A DNA stretch of 64,000 nucleotides. It comes from Aphelenchoides besseyi. Its lineage: Eukaryota > Nematoda > Chromadorea > Rhabditida > Aphelenchoididae. Of the stretch, positions 12,101-23,042 are shown one piece after another; positions within the stretch are counted from its first letter, which is position 1; each line of letters starts with the position of its first letter. The notes under the pieces are model-generated. The model made no database searches. It was not told the DNA's origin and worked only from the letters and a program-made list of their open reading frames with translations. Position numbers and translations under genes: made by a program. The stretch spans positions 9,796,001 to 9,860,000 of the forward strand of contig JAMPIQ010000002.1 in NCBI GenBank assembly GCA_024699855.1, read 5' to 3'.

Positions 12101-15100
12101 GCGAACTGAGTATTCTCGACTATGTCTACAACAAACAGCATCTGATGGAGCTGTCAACGGTAGAAACTATTTCCAGTTTAATTGTTGAAATTCTGTTTAG
12201 GTGGGAAAACAGGCCGCGCGTTTCAACGAAGCTCACGAAGGAAAATCCAAACTCTACGGTCATGATCCCTTCACTGTGAGTATTAAATTTGAGTAACAAT
12301 CAATTTTGCGCTTTTCAGACAACTGAAAAAAGAAGTATACAGCAGATGGCGTTTCAAGCTTCGATTGGTATCCGTCGAAAAGAATTTGCCAAACAGTTCA
12401 TTTACGAATCAATGGTGCTGCGATTGATGAATGACGAGTATGCTAAACTGCGTGGTGATGGCAATCCACGGGAACTGTTTCTTAACAACAGTGCTTCTTA
12501 CAATCGGGCCGATAAACAGTTCACTCAACGAACACCATTGGCGTGTACAATGATGAATCAGGCCGAAGTGGAGTGCTCGCTCATGGATCAAATGTATCGC
12601 TACAGAGCGCAGTATTTTTACGAGATTCACAACCGTTCGTTTGTTCCACAATTTCGAAGCAAAATGTCTCCCGACGAAATGATTATCATGAACATGGACG
12701 TCACGAAAACTGTCTACAATATGGTTGAGTCAGTTGCCACGTAAGGTTACTGACGAATTACCAAATACAACAGAGTTTTAGGTCAAGAAAATACGTGTCT
12801 TATGCTGACGAGACTAGAAACCTCTTCAATCGAAGTTACCCTCAAGGCAGTGATCCTGGAAACTCGACTGTGCTGTCGTCAAAAGAAGCAAACAAAAATT
12901 TAAAGAACAATCATGGTAGAATCTATATGATAAGATGGTCATTAATTTATTCTATTTAGAACGACGTGAGAATCAAGAGTTTGTGATATTGAGAACACGC
13001 AATGAAACAAACGAAATCGAGAATTTAAAGCACCGTCTACACAAACATCTGCACGAAAACTTCAAGGAACTAATAGCTCTACACGATCATATCTACGGAA
13101 TTCGTCAACGGGCGATTCATTATCATCGTGAAGATTTTCAACAACACCGAAGGTCCGTGTTCCGTTTGCTTTCCGAAAATCCCGGTCGACGTTGCGCATC
13201 AACTGAACCACCACCGATTAGGACAGAAAAACTGCCATTGTACAGAAAACGACGGTGTCGTAGTGTTGATCTAAAAATTCGGAATCGTGTCGTAACTGAG
13301 GTTGGCATGTGCTACATCAACAACACTGTTGAAATGAAATCCGGAAGTCAAGACAATAGAATGCCCGTTAGCAATAGTAAGTTTTCACGACGACTATTTT
13401 CACTATTCTTAATTGTAGCCGAGCAAATGACGAGAAATTCGGATGTAACCGTTGGTCCAAAAGCATATCACGAACAATGGGAAGAAGATGGTTTCACGGA
13501 TCTGTCTTCTCGGTTTGCGATGTTAATCAACGAGCGACAACAACTAATTGCTGCCATAACCAAATTGACTTTGAGCGATATGGATCAGCAACAACTGTTA
13601 AATTGCGCGCGAGAAGTGGATGTTGCGGTGAACACGCCAGATTATGAAATCCACACAACACCTGGTCGACGTCGACAACTAAAATCGCAGATTCTGTTAT
13701 CGCATGAAGCTCGAAAGAATCCCGCTCTGTTCTGTCGACTATCTCAAGAAAAGTATGATGACAGCATAAAAATAGCGTCCGGAATTACCGCCAACGATTT
13801 GGAAAGTTGGCGTAAACGATTGGGCGAAAAAAATCTCAACAAATTTACGCCATTCAACAGTGAAAATGCACCTGTGGAATACGTACAAGATGTCGAGTGG
13901 AATGAAGGAGTGGTTGAAGATACCGCATTTACAAAACGAGCTCTCAAGATGTTTGGACAGCGATATAAAGACTCAACAACAAGGTTTCCACACACTCAAA
14001 CGATACACGAGAAGTGAGTTGATTAATCGAGCAAAAATTGACTTGATGTTTCAGGGAACAACAACATATGATTGAACAGTTGACTGATCGAGCCTTTCAC
14101 GACGAACTGCTCTTTCGCCATCTACTCACTGCATCCATCAAACTGTACTCATTCCTTGATCCGATTGTTCACGATGAATTTGTTGAGAAATTGAAGAAGT
14201 TAGAAGCTCCACGTTTGGACAAATTGATGAGAATGCGCGGCGATTTCACTATCGGTTATTTGTTCGGTTTGCCACAATACGAAACCACAAGTGAAATACC
14301 GAAGAAGAATCATGGACAAGACAACGTTCGCATTGCTCCTGGTCCTGAAGTGTTTGATGAGATGTTTGGAGTGAGTTTGCTTGGTTCTGACGATATCAGT
14401 ACGAATTTGCAGGGCAAAGATAGAAACCCGTATCGTGACGGTTTGTTGTTTCCGGTCACTACTCCACAGTCGACTATCGAATCCGCTCAACTAATCAAAT
14501 ATCGAAATCGCGAAACGGACTCAACACCCGCAGAGCTTCTTGGTCAGCAATTGAATTTGAATATTTGTGCCAAAGCCCTTATGCGTTTGATTTACACATA
14601 TCCTGACTCATATGCCGAAGAATTGGCACACTTGTAAGTTGGAATATCTTTGCAAATTTCATACTTTAAACTTTTAGCACCAATCATCCGGCATTTCACG
14701 TATTCAACGCTGAAAAAGAAGACGTATGCAATTATTAACAGCTTTCACAACACACTTCTTTTTAGGACAATGGATTTCCGTGTAGTGTATATCAGAGTTC
14801 GATTCAAAAAGCCGTGCAAAGAAAGAAACCGTCTGTTAGTGAACGCGAAATGCCGGAGTTCCAAAACGATTCTGACGCCGAAACCTATTTTACGGTAAGG
14901 TCTTGAACCCACATTGAAACCCGTTGGATTTGTGATTTCTTATTAACATGCATTGACTAACCGAAAACATTTGTAGAATCGTTCTCGAATGACAAAAGAA
15001 CGTATCGCCTCGCTGTTGACGGTCGCTCACAAACGCAAATCGTTGAATCGTCGTTGCTTCAAAACAATGGAAAAGTTGTCCGGTGTGATGGAGAAACAGA

Positions 15101-15462
15101 AATCGGAATTGCGAACCGTTCGTCAACACTACAATTCACTTTCATCGCGCGGCAAGAAGATGTTTTTGAAGCGCTATCGTGTTAGTCGTTACAATCAAGC
15201 AACACGTTTTGATCCGGAGGTTCCAATCGAAGACAATTTGAATGCACCACTTCCAGTGCCCGGTTTCAATCCACCCGACATGCATCAAGGTGCGGAAAAT
15301 TGGATCGATTTGCCAGATTTTGTTCGCAATGAAATTCTCAGCCAACCAAAACCGCCTCCAGTTGTCGTCGAAGAATCTCGCTCATCAACACGCGGCGGTC
15401 GAGGTGGTACTCGTGGACGTGGCGGAAATCGAGGGGGTCGAAGGCGCGGTGGACGTTGTTAA
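9174..15462 (+). CDS. Large glutamine-rich AT-hook/RGG nuclear-type protein, unrecognised
   Basis: I do not recognise the family. One continuous splice chain can be followed: 9174-9206, 9251-9370, 9415-11211, then many exons to the stop at 15460, with short introns. The N-terminal third is glutamine-rich (QQQ runs in LQQLQQH, QLAQVQQQH), like transcription cofactors. About residue 640 lies an AT-hook-like PRKRGRPRTNF, then a lysine-rich acidic stretch (DEDESMGSEERRKKSKK). A conserved-looking helical middle follows (HEDVEMPEIVKEIASAAG, KSKLYGHDPFT, MYRYRAQYFYEIHNRSF). A third section is rich in charged helices (HPAFHVFNAEKED, RKSLNRRCFKTMEK). The end is an RGG-type tail (GGRGGTRGRGGNRGGRRRGG) at about 15385-15460. 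These features suggest a nuclear chromatin- or RNA-binding protein; that is inference. The start at 9174 is the first Met in frame, but a short upstream exon from 8985 is possible. Confidence 0.75.
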
Positions 15463-16061
15463 TTCCAAGAAATATAAACGTTGTATTTCCAACTTATCAT
15501 TCTTGTCATCTGAAGTTATATACTTTATCTAGTTATTTTGTGCCAGAACCTTAAGTGTTGAGTTGATTTTCTGTTCATTCATAGTACTTAACTTCACTGT
15601 TCTACGGTTGTATGCATCTGAGGCTTAAATAGAATCCAGTCATTGTGGACCATCTATTTTAGGTCTTGCCTTCTAAGAACCTGTTGTTATTACCTTTGCG
15701 TGGACATTCAATTCGTTTGTTGTTTGTCAATTTCTATATTTCTCATTAAAACATTTGTTTTTACTTATTCTGTTGCTCTAAAGAGCTAAAAGAAGTCTAC
15801 TTAAATTCACGAATTTAGATGTGTACTGTAATTAGCCGGTGATATTTGACAGCATTGATTTGTTTTCGTTTGATCGGGTCAAAGAAAATAAAAATACCTC
15901 TGTCAGTTAATTGTTTATTGAAAATAGGAAAAGTCGACTAGCAAATGCTAAAAAAGGAATTACTGGAATGTAAACATAGATTAAAAGCGAAATGGCTAAA
16001 CATGAGAAAACGGCCCGTCATGTTTACAAACTTGTGGCACTTCAAAATATACGCAAAGATT
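15463..16061. other. Intergenic between convergent 3' ends
   Basis: 0.6 kb of AT-rich sequence between the Q-rich gene (+) and the PAN/TSP1 gene (-). It should contain both 3' untranslated regions; AATAAA-like hexamers occur (AAAATAAAAAT near 15885). I see no coding frame. Confidence 0.6.
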
Positions 16062-18245
16062 TCAACAAGCTAAGGTGCAATATCGGAAGAACGGCCCTTT
16101 ACACGCTTGTGGATCTTTGGCAATACACTCACGGGACTCAAACCCGATAACTTGATTGTTCTTACATGGCTGTGAACTAACGAAATGCTGGAATTTTATA
16201 CGTGAATAGAAATTAACTTGTTTTCTATTTACCTGACAAACTCCCAACCACGGCGACCAAACGTCCTCCGGTCGACCCGCCGGTGCTCCATCGGGCAATG
16301 GCTCACGAGTCTTTTGTGGCAGTTGCGGAGGCAAGATTGCTGGAGGTGCACCATTAGCTTCATTGGAAGCATCTACGGAAACTGGAAGTGGTTGGCGAAC
16401 TGGTCCAATAGGTCCATGCGAAAAGGCTATGAATCAAAAACAATAAAAGGAATTTGAACTTCTAACTCACCGTCTTCTTCCGCTTGTTCTTCATTTGCAT
16501 TACGTAGCACCAATTCGGGTGGACAATAATCCAATTGCATTAAACTACCACGACATTTCTTCGTATCTAAACATTTTCGTCGGCGAACACGTCGTTCTCC
16601 GATGTTCGAACACGGAGTCCAATTCTCCCATGTGCTGAAAAATCGACCTTCTTCACTAACCGGTCGCAATTCGTTTGTCTGAAATGTCCGATTGTTGTAA
16701 ATCGACTTTCAATTTTACAAACTTACCGGCCCCGATAAATGAAACTCTTTGAGCGAGTTCTTTTCTTTGATCGCATTCGACGGTTTTGTGTCTTTTGTTG
16801 TTTTCAACAAGCTGAATTCGGTTGTTGTAAGCAAATCGAGACTATCGACCATGTGTTCGATTCCAAGATTATCTTCGGTTTTCTATAACAAATGAATGTT
16901 CGTTACTTTCAATTAGAAACTGCATACTAATGTCTCTGCACCGTATAGTTGTTGTTTTGGTGTTGAATCTTCGACCTTTTCTTCAGTATCTAATTGTGCA
17001 GTTCCATCAACAACCGAGCTCTCAGAACTGCCGGTGTCTAGTTCGGGAGTTTCGGTGATGTGAAGATCAATACGACGGGTATCAATAGAACCTTGACTTC
17101 CTGTGTTAAAATCAATCTTTTCTTTTCGATCGCTTGGTTGTTTAAATTCTATAAAAGTTCAAATATAACTCTATTGAAATGAGGGGTATAATTATAGAAC
17201 TAACCTTTGATTTGTTTTGAATCTCCGATCTTCTTTTGCGGTTTCATTATTTCAACTTTCTCTTTGATCATTGCTGTAGTTTCTTCTTGTAAAGTTGTAG
17301 TTTCGATTGGTTTCGCTTCGGCGGTAGTAGTGGGTCTTGGAGTCGATGTGGTTGTTGTTTCTCTTTCCGTGGTCGATTGCGTAGTTGTTTTGGGCGTTGT
17401 GCTTATTTCTCCGTGTTCTTTTTGCTCTACAAGTTAAGTGAAATAATTTGAATTCGAATCAGCTGCTTACTCTTCATTTCCTGCTCCTTCAGATAGCAAT
17501 CATTTTGAACAAAAATCACTCGATCGTCGTCTTCAACGTGAATTAAGGTTGCGTTGTCATTGATCGTCTCCAAATTGGTGATACATTCCCCTTCTTCGTA
17601 GAAGTACATGGCAGATTTGCATACGAATTCTTTCTCTTCAACACAGTGAGTCATACATTCGGCCAAAGTTTGGAAAGTTGCCGTTGCCTGAGCAAAACCA
17701 CTTAAAAGCATTTCATCAACACGCATGAATTCGGTTTTCGCACATCTTTTGGAGATGCTTTCTGAAACTAAGTTGAATCAAAAAGACCATCAAGCAATGC
17801 ACCTGGTAGACAATACTTCTCGAAGAAACGTTTTGGTTTTGATGTCGTTCGTCGTTCCAACGGTCCATCGGGATACGTGCGTTGCGCATATAATTTACAC
17901 CGCCGCGTCTCGTCGTTGTACGTGTAAGAAGAACAATTGAACGGCTTGTTGTTTGGATTCATATTTGTGGTACACCAGTTATTACACTTCTCTTCCTCCA
18001 CATCATCAGCTTTGTGTGCAGCGGTGGTCAAGGGTTCGACTCGGATTGTTGAAAAATACGAAACCCTCGATATCGGACAGTTGATATCTGTAACGGAAAG
18101 CACTTCAATAACAAACATTGTTCTTCAAAATGAATGGCATTCCAAGTTAATTACCTTGTTCAGAGATTGTTTCTGTCTTCTCATCGGTCGATGGTCGTGC
18201 AGCAACCAACTGCAAACAAACAACGAATAACAACCATCGTTGCAT
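16062..18245 (-). CDS. Secreted PAN/apple and thrombospondin type 1 repeat protein
   Basis: Begins at 18245 with a signal peptide (MQRWLLFVVCLQLVAARPS). Two PAN/apple-like domains follow: the first with CNNWC, FNCSSY, RCKLY and YC near 17780-18080, the second with MRVDEML, CMTHCVEEKEFVCKSAMYF, CITNLET and NDCY at about 17495-17720. A threonine/glutamate-rich mucin-like linker follows (repeated TTT between 17210 and 17440). Then come two TSP1-like modules: WENWTPCSNIGERRVRRRKC with CRGS and YCP at about 16540-16640, and VWSPWLGVC, CKNNQ, RECIA, CKG, YCTLAC* at 16062-16300. About ten exons are needed; I have not fixed every junction. Such architectures are extracellular matrix or cuticle-associated proteins in worms; no specific function is claimed. 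Confidence 0.8.
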
Positions 18246-18999
18246 CTAAATCCCAAAAAAAATTAAACTAATGTGAGAAGAAGAGCACGAAGATCTGAAG
18301 GTTACAATAGGGCAACGTAAATTAAAAACACAAACTATTCGTACTGATGTCAAAACAATAAACTGAATGCTGTAAAACAAGGATTATATGTAAACATTCA
18401 GAGTACTAATCAGCCTTCACAATCATTCTAAAAGGTTTTTCTCGACGCAAATCAACAATCGAATGATGACTACTGTTGCCGGTTTGTCAATTGGTTGAGT
18501 AGCTTTCTTCTTCGCTGGAATGTGTGTGGTGGGTTCGTCAACTGCACTTTCCTTTCCGGAAGCGACTGAACGCGCTCCGATATAATCAAGCTCATCGGCG
18601 TACGGCTAAGAAGTCGCCGTTGGGATTGTTTTCGTGTATCCTTTGTTGTAAGCGCGCAGCAACTCTTACTCAGTATAATTTTCTCTTAGCAATTCGTCGA
18701 CGCAACGTCGCGGCGAAATTCACCACCGTTTCAGGAAGAAGGCTTTCGCTCTCTGTTGCAACGATTATAGGTCATCACCCAGATTTCTCTCTTTGGGTTT
18801 CAACTTCATAGCGAGCGAAAAGCGCGCTAAATCTTCCCGTTACGTTTATATCCGAGCTGTCAAAGATAACGATTCGGATTGTTTTTATTGGCGTAAAATA
18901 ACATTGCAATCATACTCGCACATTCACAACACGAACGAAACAACTTGTTAGATTGTTGTCCACGGAGTGTGTAATGGTCCTAAAATTTTCGATAAAATA
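18246..18999. promoter_or_regulatory. Upstream region of the PAN/TSP1 gene
   Basis: 0.75 kb between two minus-strand genes. It has an AT-rich part next to the PAN/TSP1 start and a GC-richer patch at 18540-18840 with several CGC/GCG steps. The ORF at 18524-18811 (+) has biased arginine/serine content without domain features and is treated as chance. Confidence 0.4.
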
Positions 19000-20286
19000 C
19001 TACAAATCTTGTTTGTCAAACAAACCAACAGTTGAATCCAGAATCTTAACGTTCGTCAGTTCAGGTGAATCAACGAATTCAATCAACTGATCGTCTTTTA
19101 GAGCGGTAATTTTCATGGTATTCAGTTCGTACGCGAAGGTAAGAACAAAAATTTCGAAAGTAACACCAAGAACCCACTCAGCAATAGTTGCCACCAAATG
19201 ATTCACATACCACTGAAATCATCGTATACTAATCGTTCAACAGTTTGCATTTACGGGATCGTCGGGAGTCAAACGAACGACGTAGTGCGGAGCGGCTGTT
19301 GGTTTTGGCGGTTTGAATCCATTAGCGTCTTCTTTAACGAACGGTGCCGCTTCAATGGCTACCATATCTGTTCATTTTCACTTAATAACCAATTAGTCTT
19401 TCGAACAACTTACGCATTACCAACGCAACCGTTAAAATCATAGCCAACACACCGCGAACAAACGTAAGTATATTCGGAGCAAATTTGGGCTTTATAATCA
19501 CCGAAATGATTATAAACAGCCAAACGTATAATAAGCCCCCAAAGAAACCAAACCACGCGCCTAAATCCCCAAAAAACAGTAAAGGACAAATGAACTTCAC
19601 TTACCGAATCCGTGAGCTGCAGGGACATTAGTTTCCTGAATCTATACAAAGACTGAATTAAGCTTGAACTTACTTGAAAATTAGCAACCACGCTGACTCC
19701 CAAACCGGATATAACACCAGCACTATACAAGATCCAACGAACTGTAGCCCAACCACAAACGTGCATATGATGAAAATGCATGTATTGCGTTAACTGAATA
19801 TGCCAAGCTGAAGCCGTTAAAAGCCCTAAAATCAGAGTATACGGAAAAAGTCAGAAACTTTAGTACGTCAACTTACAAAAGAAAACAGCAAAATTCAAGA
19901 GGACCTAAAACGAGAGATCAAAAATATACAAATGGGTTAACTGCTTACTCCAAAAATGCAAGACTCCGGGGATATTGTGCCACCATCACTATTTCAGACT
20001 GTTGAGTATCGTAACAATATTGCTCACCTAATATAACTAAACCACGGCTCTTCGTCGTCATTTTTTACTGCTATAATGTATCTGAAAATCCAATAGTCAA
20101 CTTTACACGTTATAATGATAAGTGAATATGCCAAACGTACCCCGCTATAAATGACAAGAGAGTAAGAATGCAGGCGAAGACCGGAAACCAACTGGAGATT
20201 ACGCGATATTGCGGTTGAGCAATGGAATAATGAGCATGATCGGACTTGTAAGAAGCAAACCCGTTAGCCAAATTATTCTGCGACAT
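19000..20286 (-). CDS. DRAM/TMEM150 (Frag1/DRAM/Sfk1 family) multi-pass membrane protein
   Basis: Members are six-helix membrane proteins: DRAMs of lysosomes linked to autophagy, and TMEM150/Sfk1 proteins of the plasma membrane linked to phosphoinositide metabolism. The start at 20286 gives MSQNNLANGF; the first helix is SWFPVFACILTLLSFIAGY. After the intron at 20008-20041 the family signature ISDGGTISPESCIFG is read across the junction. Later helices include ATVRWILYSAGVISGLGVSVV (19690-19750), WFGFFGGLLYVWLFIIISVI and VRGVLAMILTVALVM. The last exon opens with HLVATIAEWVLGVTFEIFVLTFAYEL, matching the DRAM HMITTAAEW block, and ends at 19000. Between these the frame passes through several 40-60 bp introns. 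Whether it is nearer to DRAM or TMEM150 is not settled; the SDGGT..PES motif and the AEW block favour DRAM-like. Confidence 0.85.
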
Positions 20287-20559
20287 GATTGAACGTTGAC
20301 TGCAGAATACAAGAAAAAGTTTCAATTGGCAAAAGGAAACAAGTGTAGTTTGTGCAGTTTTGTTTGCATACTACTCATAGCGTCGTCCGAAACGCATGGA
20401 ATTAAAAGGCAGATAACACTTTTTATGAATCACGATCTTCAAATGGAAAGACGTAATGATAGTTTTAATCATAGCTCAAATTATTAGCATTCTTTAGATA
20501 TTTATATTACTTTAAACTTCACGAATACACAAGAATTAATGAGAGCATATAAAAAACAA

Positions 20560-21827
20560 TTAAACGATGTGAATTTCTGCATTCGGATCATATTCCTTTT
20601 TGTAGGTGTTGAATAGGACGATCAATGCGCTCACGTAAGTCCGATGCAGTTCGTCTACTTGTTCGGGTGTTGGGTTCAAACACTTTTCGACGGTGATTGG
20701 AGCACCAAAAACCGTTGTGATCGGTCGACGTCGCGGCAGAAGGCCAAACCTCGAGGTGAAGAGGCCGGTGCCATAGAAACACGGTGGACAGAAACCAATC
20801 AACTTCTTGATCTTTCGCTAACCAGAATCGTTAACTACAACAAATGAAGTGAACTCACTTGGACTGCACGCAATTTGGTTCCTCGATCATTGCCCGCTTG
20901 ATGAAAGACGTCATTCTCTCCAAACGAATACGAAGGAACAAGACTTGCACTAGAAACTAACCATTAAAAACGACAATAAAACATTACCCGTATCGTAATG
21001 CAAATTTACAGAACCCCCGTCTACACTTCAAATTCACGATGTGTTTGCCCGTATGTGCGTCATAAAATATTTACGATAGATTATCCGCGAATTACCGGAC
21101 TCAAATACCAATGCCTCTTCCGCTCCGCCAATTACGATTCCAACAATACGACCCACTGTTTTTGAACGAAGCAAATAATCCAAACTCGTAGCACTGCTTT
21201 CAACTCCGCCTGAAAACCGCTGTAACAGCGAATCGAATAACCACAGTACCCAAAGAGATTCCAATTTCACGTCGAAATGGAAACCAAAATTGTCCGTTCA
21301 ATGTGAGAATATTTGGTTCTAAACCAGGAAAGTGATCACAGAAGTTGGTACCGTAGGTGCAGAGATGAGTGAATGCACTGATGCTAAGAACACCGTGTGG
21401 ATGACAACTGGAAAGAGCTCCATAATTTGTATTAAAAGCTTCGTAGAAACCACCAACATCAAATCAACTTACCCCAAAATGTAATTACGATCGGCCGGGA
21501 GTTCAGCGGTTTTGACCAATCGAATTGGAAAATAGTTGGCAAAATGCCTCCACAACGGCAGACTTTTGAACCAATGCTGAAGAGTGCGATGCTTAATCCG
21601 AGAGCATGGTTTCCATCTCTTACCCAATTTCGAGATCCTCTAGTCGGAGTGCGCAGATCGTACAGAAACCAAATGGCGTAGAGGATCATGAACGGCCAAA
21701 AGCGAGTGAAACACAAAATGTACAACGGCAACCATAAGGAGATCAGTGGAAGTATTATCCAGAGAAAAATGTGAAATGCCGCTGCGGTCAACTCGTTCAA
21801 CGACTTCAGAATCGAATCGGCAAGCAT
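20560..21827 (-). CDS. DGAT2/MGAT-family acyltransferase
   Basis: Transfers acyl groups from acyl-CoA to mono- or diacylglycerol in the ER, for triglyceride synthesis. Exons: 21624-21827, 21473-21576, 21250-21407, 21096-21209, 20988-21048, 20859-20949, 20560-20817; 990 nt, 329 residues, the usual family length. An N-terminal hydrophobic hairpin (ILPLISLWLPLYILCF...) is followed by YDLRTPTRGSRNW, NYILGCHPHGVLSISAF with the HPHG catalytic motif (YHPHG is usual, here CHPHG), GQFWFPFRREIG, IVIGGAEEAL, RRGFCKFALRYGASLVPSYSFGENDVF, and PITTVFGAPI. The intron at 21049-21095 is needed to keep conserved sequence in frame, but its 3' end reads ATACGG instead of a normal AG acceptor. The start at 21827 is the first Met before the hydrophobic hairpin; an upstream exon near 21930-22008 did not join in frame. 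Confidence 0.92.
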
Positions 21828-22170
21828 CTTCAAACACCCGAACAAAAGAACCGCAGATATCAATCAACTGAAGAGAATCGTAACATTTCGGTTTTGTGTA
21901 AACGAATTGATCGATTAATCGATTTTCAAAAGTTCTACCAATAAGTGAACATTCCACTGTCAACCAAATGATCGTTGATTGCGCAGACAAACCGTTCATG
22001 CTGGGCATTTGCCAACAGATACTACGGTAGAAGAGAGTTCTTCTGATGCTTTAAAAGTCTCGTCTACATAATTTTTTTCAATAATTCATTTCGAATCCTC
22101 TATAAGAAAATGATAACTAGAAGATGACTAATGGATAAATGTTTAGAACCGGTAGAAACAGTTGATCATA
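21828..22170. other. Upstream region of the DGAT2-like gene
   Basis: 0.34 kb. It contains a CTTCAG directly upstream of the first frame (21864), so a 5' exon or a trans-splice site is likely here. An ATG at 22008 opens a 23-codon frame ending at a GTAGAA donor, but it joins out of frame with the hydrophobic start. Confidence 0.4.
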
Positions 22171-22416
22171 TTAGACCATGTTTGAGAGAACCATATTTGT
22201 GCTTCTTTTGTGATAATGTTGACAATCAGAAGTTAAGTTGTTGGATAGAGGTGGTGCGCATTGATTGCTGCAACCACGTTTCGTTCTTGTACCCATCGCG
22301 CAACAACTATTGCCCAGTGCATTGCGTCTAATGACCAGGTAATCCAACAGGATTAACAGAACGATTAACGTAAAGCAAACTCCAAACCCGAACCATGCCC
22401 ACTGCGGAACAACCAT
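22171..22416 (-). CDS. Possible small single-pass membrane protein
   Basis: An 81-residue frame from ATG at 22416. A strong hydrophobic helix (WFGFGVCFTLIVLLILLDYLV) sits directly after MVVPQWA, followed by a basic, cysteine-containing tail (NSCCAMG, RGCSNQC, DCQHY). No family is recognised. Size and position between two genes fit a small membrane protein or micropeptide, but a single uninterrupted short frame is weak evidence in a genome where most genes have introns. Confidence 0.35.
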   Translation of the reverse strand: MVVPQWAWFGFGVCFTLIVLLILLDYLVIRRNALGNSCCAMGTRTKRGCSNQCAPPLSNNLTSDCQHYHKRSTNMVLSNMV

Positions 22417-23042
22417 TAAGTTTACTCGGCTATCAATTCAGCTAAAGGAAACATCTTCACTTCTGTCTTTTCATACTTTACACTTACTTTCGATTAAATC
22501 AAAAACGCGAACACATTCATTGTGCACAAGACGCTGGACGTGTTGACAATCACCAAATGATATCAATTAGTCGAAGAAGAAATCTAGAACTAAAAATAAG
22601 GGTGGAGGGTCGAGGTCCGAAGGAGTCAGGCGTTTGGACGTCCGACTCTACTTTCCGAAACAAAAAGCGACGGCACGCGATGCACGAAAATGACTGGGCA
22701 AAATTTTTGAATGAACCAACCGAAAGCATGCGCAATGATGGCAAACGACATGAAACAACTTTCGTTCTTTTGCTTTCATTTCGGTCCTATACGCTTCGTC
22801 TCCTGTCGCGGTCGTTAAGTCGAGAACAAAACGGAGAAATATGAAATGGAGAAAACGGCGCATATTTCATTTCGTTTTCAAATGTCAACACTAATTTACA
22901 GGAACCAACTGCTCGAACAACCCTATGGTCGTCAAGCTCTTACTGTAATTCGAAGTCAAGACTCAACTAAAAAGTTGCTTTATTAAAGCGTTTATTTAAT
23001 GAGACCAATTAAACGTGATGAATATAACACTTAGATGGTAAG
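22417..23042. other. Intergenic, including Slit 3' UTR
   Basis: 0.6 kb. Sequence just below 23043 should be the 3' untranslated region of Slit (minus strand). The overlapping ORFs on both strands at 22550-22863 are arginine-rich and show no domain. Confidence 0.5.

Noticed and set aside
18524..18811. 95-codon plus ORF upstream of the PAN/TSP1 gene
   Set aside because: Arg/Ser-biased with no domain and no splice context; probably chance in a GC-richer promoter patch.
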